DNA of 6,855 nt, from NCBI GenBank assembly GCA_020348765.1, contig CP070753.1, positions 1,407,969 through 1,414,823 on the forward strand. Reading direction: 5' to 3'. The stretch is from Burkholderiales bacterium. GTDB taxonomy: Bacteria; Pseudomonadota; Gammaproteobacteria; Burkholderiales; Burkholderiaceae_E. Below are positions 1 through 6,600 of this stretch, piece after piece; within the stretch, counting starts at the first letter, position 1, and each line of letters opens with the position of its first letter. Under the pieces are notes generated by a model. That model was not told the DNA's origin and ran no database searches. It was given only the letters and a program-made list of their open reading frames with translations. A program made the position numbers and the translations under genes.

Positions 1-500
1 AGCCCGCCCGGGCGCAGCACCCGCCGCCACTCGGCGATCGCCGCGACCGGGTCCGCGAACCAGTGCAGGGCCAGGTTCGACCAGACCAGATCGAAGCCGG
101 CATCCGCCAACGGAAGCGCCTGTGCGTCGGCACGCACGACCCGTGGCCCGCGCTCGGCCAGGGACGCGCCCAGCCCGCCGAGCATCGATCGCAGCCTTGC
201 GCCGATGCCGCTGCCGGGCGCCTGTCCGAAGCGGCGCCCCGCCTCGCCGGCCATGCGCGCCGAGAGGTCGACACCGACCACCCAGGCGCTCGGGTACCGG
301 CGCGCGAGCACCGCCATGCCGGCTCCGGCGCCGCAGCCGACGTCCAGAACGCTTCGCGGCTCGAGCCGCACGAGGTCGAGGCGTTGCGCCATGCGCCGCT
401 CGATCTCGCGAAGCAGAAAGGCATCGCGGTCGATCCGCGGGGCCCGCCGATCGAACTGCTTGCTCACGGCGGTGCGGCTTAGTTCGGCGGGGGTGCGCAT
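1..500 (-). CDS. bioC: BioC-type malonyl-ACP O-methyltransferase, 3' end cut by window edge
   Basis: This is a class I SAM-dependent methyltransferase; 166 N-terminal residues are present and the frame runs off the left edge without a stop. Seen in the sequence: an N-terminal 'VSKQFDRRA' block (residues 12-20), SAM motif I 'VLDVGCGAGAG' (51-61), an acidic post-I strand 'VVGVDLS' (74-80), 'ADAQALPLADAGFDLVWSNL' (124-143) with following 'ALHWF', and 'VLRPGG' (161-166). The FDRRA start and the SNLALxW segment are typical of BioC, which methylates the free carboxyl of malonyl-ACP so that fatty acid synthesis can build the pimeloyl chain of biotin in the cytoplasm. About 28 Gly/Arg-rich residues (91-119) lie between the post-I strand and the next strand, longer than in short BioC proteins. 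The ATG at 500 has no good Shine-Dalgarno sequence; GTG at codon 12 (467) is an alternative start. It is transcribed divergently from comF. A different small-molecule methyltransferase cannot be excluded because the C-terminal half is missing. Confidence 0.82.
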   Translation of the reverse strand, partial: MRTPAELSRTAVSKQFDRRAPRIDRDAFLLREIERRMAQRLDLVRLEPRSVLDVGCGAGAGMAVLARRYPSAWVVGVDLSARMAGEAGRRFGQAPGSGIGARLRSMLGGLGASLAERGPRVVRADAQALPLADAGFDLVWSNLALHWFADPVAAIAEWRRVLRPGG

Positions 501-525
501 CGGATGCCGAGTATATCGATCCGAT
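499..525. promoter_or_regulatory. 7-bp inverted repeat, candidate operator between bioC and comF
   Basis: ATCGGAT (499-505) and ATCCGAT (519-525) form a perfect 7-bp inverted repeat with a 13-base spacer, so arm centres are 20 bases apart, about two helical turns. The left arm touches the bioC start codon and the spacer contains the candidate bioC -10 box, a layout that suits repression by a dimeric regulator. It does not match the BirA or BioR operator patterns as I know them. The symmetry is seen; any operator function is inferred. Confidence 0.3.
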
Positions 526-543
526 TCCTTAATATTAGGCGGT
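501..543. promoter_or_regulatory. Divergent bioC/comF intergenic control region
   Basis: This 43-base gap between two divergent start codons is much more AT-rich than its surroundings and is the only real non-coding stretch in the window. It must hold the promoter for bioC and probably that for comF and the genes after it. On the minus strand, TATACT (515 to 510) is a good -10 match; on the plus strand, TAATAT (530-535) is a weaker one. Neither has a convincing -35 hexamer at 16-18 bases. Both boxes lie so close to the start codons that transcripts from them would have almost no leader. The boxes are seen; promoter activity is inferred. Confidence 0.5.
510..515 (-). promoter_or_regulatory. 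Possible -10 box of bioC (TATACT)
   Basis: Read on the minus strand this is TATACT, five of six bases of the sigma-70 -10 consensus. It ends 9 bases before the bioC ATG, so transcription would begin within about 0-3 bases of the start codon. No TTGACA-like -35 hexamer is found at the usual spacing. It would therefore be either a weak or activated promoter giving a leaderless message, or a chance AT-rich match. Confidence 0.3.
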
Positions 544-1281
544 ATGAGCACCGGACCGATCCTTCGCGCCGCAATCGCCGCCGTCGGCAGCCGCCTCGCT
601 GACGACTGGCTGGCGCCGTCGTGCGCCCTGTGCGGGTTGAGCCCGGCGCAGAGCGCGGCCGAGACGGCCGGGCTGTGCAGCGGCTGCGCGGCCCGGTTGC
701 CGGGCGCATCGGAGGCACGCTGCAGCGTGTGCGCCGAGGCCGTCCAGGGCGAGGCCCGGCGATGCGCCCGTTGCGCTCGGCTGCCTGCACCGTTCGATGG
801 CACGCTGACGCTGGGTTCGTACGCGCCGCCGCTCGACCGCTGGATCACCGCACTGAAGTTCGGTCGCGACCCCGGCCTGGCGCGCCCGCTCGGCGAGCTG
901 CTCGCGGCCCGGCTGCAGAGCGCCGGGCTGTCGGCGCCGGACCTGCTGGTACCGGTGCCGCTGGGCTCTGCGCGGCTGCGCGCGCGCGGATTCAACCAGG
1001 CGCTGGAGATCGCGCGCCCGATCGGCCGTGCGCTCGGGCGTGCGCCGCAACTGGGACTGCTCAGGCGCCGCCGCGAAACCGCACCGCAGTCGTCGCTGAC
1101 GCAGGCCGCCCGCATCGACAACCTCGAACGGGCATTCGACTGCACCCGGCCGCTCGCCGGCGCGCGCGTGGCCGTGGTCGACGATGTCATGACCACCGGC
1201 GCCACGCTGTCCGCGGTCGCGCAGGCCCTGAAGCGCGCAGGCGCCGGGCACGTGCTGAACCTGGTCGCGTGTCGCGCCTAG
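544..1281 (+). CDS. comF: ComF-family phosphoribosyltransferase-like protein
   Basis: This 245-residue protein has the two-part ComF/GntX layout. The N-terminal part carries four CxxC pairs, C27/C30, C45/C48, C60/C63 and C74/C77, enough for two zinc sites. The C-terminal part is a type I phosphoribosyltransferase fold: 'FDGTLTLGSY' (84-92), 'LKFGRD' (104-109), 'PVPL....RARGFNQA' (137-153) and the PRPP-binding loop 'VVDDVMTTGATL' (211-222). In naturally competent bacteria ComF is a cytoplasmic protein needed for DNA uptake; in many others its role is unknown, and no enzymatic reaction is firmly assigned. The frame stays open upstream to about 205, but that part lies antisense to bioC, so the ATG at 544 after the intergenic gap is chosen. 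The only purine-rich stretch (AGGCGG, 537-542) is closer to the ATG than a normal Shine-Dalgarno sequence. It is the first gene of the plus-strand cluster. Family assignment is secure; a role in competence here is not. Confidence 0.92.
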   Translation: MSTGPILRAAIAAVGSRLADDWLAPSCALCGLSPAQSAAETAGLCSGCAARLPGASEARCSVCAEAVQGEARRCARCARLPAPFDGTLTLGSYAPPLDRWITALKFGRDPGLARPLGELLAARLQSAGLSAPDLLVPVPLGSARLRARGFNQALEIARPIGRALGRAPQLGLLRRRRETAPQSSLTQAARIDNLERAFDCTRPLAGARVAVVDDVMTTGATLSAVAQALKRAGAGHVLNLVACRA

Positions 1282-1297
1282 GCCCCGGGAATCGGAC

Positions 1298-1771
1298 ATG
1301 TTCCACGTCGTGCTGCTCCAGCCCGAAATCCCGCCGAACACCGGCAACGTGATCCGGCTCTGCGCCAACATCGGCGCGACGCTGCACCTGGTCGAGCCGC
1401 TCGGCTTTCCGATCGACCATGCCCGCATGCGCCGCGCCGGGCTCGACTACCACGAGATGGCCGAAGTGCGCGTGCACCCGAACTGGGACGCGTTCGTCGC
1501 CGCGCCGGGCGCCCCGGCACTCGATCGCGCATTCGCGGTCGAGACCGTGGGCCCGACGCGCTACGACTCGGTCCGCTCCCGGCCCGGCGACGGCTTCGTG
1601 TTCGGCTCGGAGACCGGCGGTATCGACCGGGGCGTGCTGGCCGCATTCGACCCGGCGCGCCGGCTGAGGCTGCCGATGCGCCCGCACAACCGCAGCCTGA
1701 ACCTGTCGAACGCGGTCGCGGTCGTCGTGTTCGAGGCCTGGCGCCAGACCGGTTTCGAGGGCGGCCGATGA
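1298..1771 (+). CDS. trmL: tRNA (cytidine/uridine-2'-O-)-methyltransferase TrmL
   Basis: TrmL is a SPOUT-class (trefoil-knot) SAM-dependent enzyme that 2'-O-methylates the wobble nucleotide 34 of certain leucine tRNAs, in the cytoplasm and as a dimer. The predicted 157 residues equal the length of E. coli TrmL. All family signatures are present: 'IPPNTGNVIRLCAN' (11-24), 'GSETGG' (103-108), 'LPMRP' (125-129) and 'NRSLNLSNAVA' (131-141). The last of these, with the GSETGG loop, forms the knotted SAM pocket. The start is 16 bases after the comF stop, with a weak CGGGA ribosome-binding sequence around 1286-1290. The ATGA at 1768-1771 contains its TGA stop and the tamA start, so the two are probably translationally coupled. 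It looks intact, with no missing motif. Confidence 0.96.
   Translation: MFHVVLLQPEIPPNTGNVIRLCANIGATLHLVEPLGFPIDHARMRRAGLDYHEMAEVRVHPNWDAFVAAPGAPALDRAFAVETVGPTRYDSVRSRPGDGFVFGSETGGIDRGVLAAFDPARRLRLPMRPHNRSLNLSNAVAVVVFEAWRQTGFEGGR
1757..1761 (+). promoter_or_regulatory. Shine-Dalgarno sequence for tamA
   Basis: GAGGG lies inside the end of trmL and ends 6 bases before the ATG at 1768. It is the best ribosome-binding match for any gene in the window and favours that start over the in-frame ATG at 1843, which has no comparable sequence in front of it. Confidence 0.55.
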
Positions 1772-3669
1772 CCAGGCTGCGCCGCGGCGCCAGGTTGCGA
1801 CCGACCGCCCCGGTCCGCGCCCGCCGGCTCGCGTCGCTGGGCATGGCGTTGGCGCTGCTGGTCGCGGCGCATGCCGCCGATGCGGCAACGCTGGCCCGCG
1901 CGCAGCCGGCCGCGAGCCGCGCCGATCCTGCCGGCGCGGGCGTGCCGGGCGCCGCGGGCCCGGTGCAGCTCCGCGCCCAGGCGCAGCGGTCCGATTCCCC
2001 GGGCCCGGTCACGTTGCGCATCGAGGCCCCGCCGGAGATCGCGGCGGCGCTCGAGCAGCATCTGCCCCGGCCGGCGCTGGCGCCGACGCCGGCGCTCGAG
2101 CAGCGGGTCGCCGCGAGGCTGGAGCGCGACGCGCTCGAGATCATGCGCGCGCTGGGATATTTCTCGGCGACCGCAGGCATCGATTTCGAGACCGGCGGGG
2201 CGATCCGGGTCACGGTCGATCCCGGCGCGCTCACGACCGTGCGATCGGTCGAGATCCGGTTCACCGGGCCGATCGCCGATCCCGAATACGCCGCGCTGCG
2301 CGCGCGGCTGCAGCAGTCGTTCGCGATGGCGAACGGCGCGGCATTCGTCAGCGCCGACTGGGAGAGCGCCAAGCGTGCGCTGTTGGCCACGGCGCGAAGC
2401 GACCGGTTCCTGCGCGCCGAGCTGGCATCCTCGCGCGCCAGCGTCGACGCGCAGTCGTCCGCCGCGCGGCTCGAGCTCGAGATCGCGAGCGGCCCGCCGG
2501 TGCGGCTCGGCACAGTGGGATTCGTCGGGCTCGAACGCTATCCCGAGCCGGTGCTGCGCGCGCTGGTCGAACTCGAACCGGGCCTGCCGTACACCGGCCG
2601 CACGCTGCGCGAGGCGCAGCAGGTGCTGCAGCGCACCGGATGGTTCAGCTCGGTCACCGTGCTGCCGGTGCCGCTGGCCGCGGGCGACGAGCCGTCGCTG
2701 GCGAAGGTCGAGATCGCGGTCGTGGAGCGCGATCGCCGCGTGTTCACCGCCGGGGTCGGCTACAGCACCGACGACGGGGCGCGCGCCAAGGCCGCGATCG
2801 AGGACCGCAACCTGCTCGGCCGCGGCCTGACCGGCCGTGCCCAGGTGATCTGGTCCGAGACCGGCGCCAGCCTCGGCCTTTCGGTGCGCGAACCGTACGA
2901 TCGCAGTGGTGCCGCCTACGGCGCCCAGGCGCTGCTGTCGCGCTCCAGGATCCAGTCCGAGGACGTGCGCGCGCTGAACCTGTCCGCATTTCGGAGCCAG
3001 CGCGTCGGCGAGGACGAGACCGTACTGTCGCTCGCCTACCAGCTCGAACGCCGCCAGCTGCCGGCGACGCCGGCCGAGCGCTTCCGGGCCCTGGTGCCGG
3101 GCATCGCGTGGAGCCACCGGGCGCTGGACGACCCGCTGCTGCCGCGCTCGGGGTACAGCCTGTACACGCAGGTCTCGGGCGCGGCGCGCGGCATCCTGTC
3201 GGACACGTCCTTCGTGCGCGGCTATGCGCGCGGGCTGCTGTTGCTGCCGCTGTCGCAGCGGGACCTGTTGCTGCTGCGCGGCGAGGCCGGTGTCGTGTTC
3301 GCGCGCGACGGCGACCGCGTGCCGACCGAGAACCTGTTCCGCACCGGCGGCTCGCTCTCCGTGCGCGGCTACGAGTACCAGAGCCTGGGCATCGAGCGCA
3401 GCGGCGCGGTCGTCGGCGGCCGGGTGCTCGCGGTCGCGAGCGCCGAGCTGCAGCACTCGCTGGCCGCCTACGGGGCGCCCGATTTCAGCCTGGCGGCCTT
3501 CGTGGACGCCGGCGACGTCGCCGATCACTACACGGACCTGCGCCCGGTGCTCGGCATCGGCACCGGCGTGCGCTGGCGCACGCCGATCGGCCCGGTCAAC
3601 TTCGACCTCGCCTACGGCCGTTCCACCGGACGCTTCCGAGTGCACCTGACCCTCGGCTACGCCTTCTGA
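1768..3669 (+). CDS. tamA: TamA, outer-membrane Omp85-family subunit of the translocation and assembly module
   Basis: TamA is a 16-stranded outer-membrane beta-barrel of the BamA/Omp85 superfamily that acts with TamB to place certain outer-membrane proteins and to support envelope lipid balance. The 633 residues are somewhat longer than E. coli TamA (577). Layout: a basic N-terminus and hydrophobic signal 'LGMALALLVAAHAADA' (24-39, AxA-type cleavage after 36 or 39); an Ala/Pro/Gly-rich linker (about 41-80); three POTRA-like domains (about 81-155, 157-242, 244-319, with 'ALGYFSA' and 'RTGWFSSV' as typical helix-turn-strand pieces); and the barrel (about 322-633). In the barrel are 'GVGYSTDDGARAKAAIEDRNLLGRG' (329-353, here quoted in part: GYSTDDG and DRNLLGRG), the loop-6 signature 'VRGYEYQSLG' (532-541), and a C-terminal strand ending 'LTLGYAF' with the terminal Phe of a beta-signal. 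The stop overlaps the tamB start by one base. The pairing with tamB and the three rather than five POTRA domains separate it from BamA. Confidence 0.93.
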   Translation: MTRLRRGARLRPTAPVRARRLASLGMALALLVAAHAADAATLARAQPAASRADPAGAGVPGAAGPVQLRAQAQRSDSPGPVTLRIEAPPEIAAALEQHLPRPALAPTPALEQRVAARLERDALEIMRALGYFSATAGIDFETGGAIRVTVDPGALTTVRSVEIRFTGPIADPEYAALRARLQQSFAMANGAAFVSADWESAKRALLATARSDRFLRAELASSRASVDAQSSAARLELEIASGPPVRLGTVGFVGLERYPEPVLRALVELEPGLPYTGRTLREAQQVLQRTGWFSSVTVLPVPLAAGDEPSLAKVEIAVVERDRRVFTAGVGYSTDDGARAKAAIEDRNLLGRGLTGRAQVIWSETGASLGLSVREPYDRSGAAYGAQALLSRSRIQSEDVRALNLSAFRSQRVGEDETVLSLAYQLERRQLPATPAERFRALVPGIAWSHRALDDPLLPRSGYSLYTQVSGAARGILSDTSFVRGYARGLLLLPLSQRDLLLLRGEAGVVFARDGDRVPTENLFRTGGSLSVRGYEYQSLGIERSGAVVGGRVLAVASAELQHSLAAYGAPDFSLAAFVDAGDVADHYTDLRPVLGIGTGVRWRTPIGPVNFDLAYGRSTGRFRVHLTLGYAF

Positions 3670-6600
3670 TGCGGAAGCGTACCCGCGCGATCCTGATCGC
3701 GCTCGGCCTGCTGGTGGCGCTGCTCGGCCTCGTCGGCTGGCAGCAGCGCGACGCGCTGCTTCAGGCAGCGCTCGAGTGGGCGCTCGCGCGTGCCGGCGAC
3801 GCGCTGGTCGTCGAAGCGCCGCGGGCGAGTTTCTCCGGACGCATCGAGGCGGGCCGCGTTCTCTATCGCAGCCCCGGCTTCACGTTGCGCGCCGACGCGG
3901 TCCGGATGCGGCTCGATCCGGTATCGCTGTGGCGCCGCGAGCTCTTGGCCTCCGAGCTTCGGGCCGACCGGGTGGCGATCCGGCTCGAGCCGCAGCCGCC
4001 GCCCGCACAGCCCGCCCCTGCCGGGCCGGTGCTGCCCGAGCGGCTCGGCCTGCCGCTGCCGGCCGCACTCGAGGCCCTGGCGATCGGCCTGCTGGAATTC
4101 AGCGCACCGGAGCTCGAGCTGCGCGCGCGCTCGATCGACGGCCAGGTCGCATTCGACGGATCACACTGGCGCATCGAACGGCTGCGCGCCGCGGTCGAGA
4201 CCCCGGGCCTGGAAACCCCGTGCCGCCCGCAGTGCACGCTGGCGCTGCGCGGCGCGCTCGGCAGCGAGCGGCCGTTCGCACTGTCCGCGACGCTCGAGGC
4301 GCAGGGGCAGCTGCAGGATTCGGCGCTGCGGGCAAGGATCGCCGTCGACGGGCAGTTGCACGCCGAGACCGGCCTGCCGCTGGGTGCGCGGGTCGAGGGC
4401 CGCTGGCAGGCGCTCGCGCTCGATGTCGACGCACGCCTGGACCCGTTCGCTCCGACCGCACGCGGCAAGCTGCGGCTGTCCAACGCCGAGCCCGGCCCGC
4501 TCGATGCGCAACGCTGGCCGGTGGCGCGCGTCGCGACCGGCTTCGAGTACTCGGCCGACGCGCTGCGCCTGACCGACATCGCGATCCACGACCGTGCCGA
4601 TGCCGAGCAGGCGACGGTCACCGGCAGCGGCACGCTCTCGACCCGGGATCTGGCCGGTCGCTTCGAGCTCGCCGCCGAGGCGCTGGACCTGTCGCGACTG
4701 CACGGCCGGCTGCTCGGCAGTGCCTTGTCCGGTGCGATCGAGTTGGTTCTCGGCGATCGGGAGATTCGGTTCGATGCCAGCCTGCGCGAGGCACGGGCGC
4801 CGGTTGCAGCCAAGCTGCGCGGGCTGGCGCGGCCAGACCGGGTGCTGCTCGAGCATGTCGAGCTGGATGCCTACGGCGGGCATGCCCGTGCCAGCGCGAG
4901 CCTCGAGCTGACCGGCGCCCGCAGCCTGCAGGCGCAGGCGCAGTTCGAGCGCTTCGATCCGTCGCGGATCGCGCAGCTGCCCGCGATGCGGCTGGCCGGG
5001 CGGCTCGAGGCCGACCTGAAGCTCGAGCCAGCGCCCGCGGGCACGGTCAACCTGACGCTGGCCGACAGCAGGCTGCACGGCCGGGCGCTGTCGCTGCGAG
5101 CGCGCGCCAGCGGCGCGCTGCGCAAGCCGGCGGTCGAGCTCGACGCGAGCCTGGGCCCGAGCAAGCTCGCGGCCAGCGGACGGCTCGACGCCGACGACCG
5201 CAAGGCGCGCATCGACTGGAAGCTCGATCTGGCCGAGCCGCAGCTGATCGATCCGCGGCTCGAAGGCAGGGTCCGGGCCTCGGGCCGGTTCGCCGGCGAC
5301 CCGCTGGCGCCGCAGGTCGAGCTGCGGGCCGAGGCCGACCGGCTCGCGTACGACACCGTCGAGCTGCGGGCGGTCGCGCTGAAGATCACGGGCGAGCCGC
5401 GGCGGCACCGGATCGAACTCGCGGGCCGCCACGCGGGCGCCGGCTTCCGGCTCGACGCCAGCGGCGCGCTGCCCGGCCGGCTCGATCAGCTCGATGCCGC
5501 CAGCGGCTGGACCGGGCGCATCGACGTGTTGCGGATCGAGGCACCGGTACCGGTTTCGCTGAGCGCTCCGGCCGAGCTGGCCGTCGGCGCCGGGCGTGCT
5601 TCGCTGGGGCCGACCAGACTGGCGGTCGGCGCCGGCCATCTGCAGGCGCAGCAGCTTTCGCTGCGCGACGGCTCGATCGACTCGAGCGGCAGCTTCGCTC
5701 GGATCGCGCCGGCCCCGTGGCTGCAGTGGCTGGGGATCACGGAGCGGACCTCGGGCATGGGCATCGCGGACCTGGCTCTGTCGGGCGAATGGTCGTTGCG
5801 CTACCGGCCGGACGCACCGGCAGCCGAGCGGCTGGCGGGCCGCATCGGCATCGAGCGCAGCGCCGGCGACCTGTCGATTCGCCTGCCAGCCGGCGACGGC
5901 ACGAGCCGTCCCCGGCCGCTGGGCCTGGAGCGCGTGCGCGTCGACGCGGTCATCGACACCGATGCGACCGACCTGTCGCTCGCGCTGCGCTCACTGCGGG
6001 GCACCAGCGTGGACGCGTCGGCGCGAATCACGGTGGATCCGGACCAGCCGTTCGGCATGCCGGTCACCATCGTGTCCTCCGGCCGGCTGGGCGGGCTCGA
6101 GCCGGCATACTGGCTGGCGCTGCTGCGCCCCGGAGTGCTGGCCCCGGGCGTCGACGCGAGCTCGCTGCGCCTCGGGGCCGGCTGGTCGCTGCAGTGGCGG
6201 CCGCGCTCGGGGGCCGCCGATGCGCTGAGCGGCGAAGCCTTCGTCGAGCGGGAGTCGGGCGACGTCACGGTCAAGGCCGGATCGACGACGATCGCGCTGC
6301 AGCTGGGCGCGACCCGGCTCGGGCTGCGGGCCGCCGAAGGCGGGCTCGAGGCGCGGCTCGGCCTGGCATCCGGACGCGAACTCGGCATCGACGGCAGCGC
6401 GCGCGCCGGGCTGGCCGCGGTGCCGGGCTCGATCGCGATCGCGCGCACCGCGCCCTGGAGCGGGCGCCTCGAGGGCTCGCTGGCGCTGGGGCCGCTGGCC
6501 AGGCTGGTCACCGACGAGCTGCTGCTCGACGGTCGCCTGAAGGCTTCGGTCGAGCTCGCCGGCACGCCGCAGCAGCCGTTGCTGCAGGGAAGCATCGAAG

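Noticed and set aside
205..543. Upstream extension of the comF frame
   Set aside because: The frame is open but lies antisense to bioC, its sequence is Arg/Ser/Pro-rich without motifs, and ComF proteins normally begin shortly before the first CxxC pair.
1282..1297. CCCCGGG palindrome between comF and trmL as a possible terminator
   Set aside because: The arms are too short, there is no loop and no T-run, and the 16-base spacing fits an operon junction with a ribosome-binding sequence.
1819..1885. Twin-arginine (Tat) signal in TamA because of the RARR leader
   Set aside because: The SRRxFLK pattern is not met, and outer-membrane barrel proteins must be exported unfolded by Sec; ordinary Sec signal features are present.
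1278..2513. A 411-codon minus-strand open frame rich in Ser/Arg/Ala
   Set aside because: It has no domain or motif, a composition typical of an antisense frame, and overlaps two well-supported genes.
1561..3645. A 694-codon open frame on the minus strand, opposite tamA and trmL
   Set aside because: In such GC-rich DNA the strand opposite a real gene often stays open. Its translation is low-complexity Arg/Gln/Ala/Gly-rich with no recognisable domain, while the plus strand encodes clear TamA and TrmL signatures.
4161..5639. A 492-codon open frame on the minus strand, opposite tamB
   Set aside because: It has the same shadow character: Arg/Gln/Pro/Ala-rich, no motif, and wholly inside the continuous TamB frame.
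3790..6228. Several plus-strand open frames in another phase within tamB, which could suggest a frameshift
   Set aside because: I followed the TamB frame codon by codon through this region and it is uninterrupted; the others are Arg/Ser/Cys-rich shadows.
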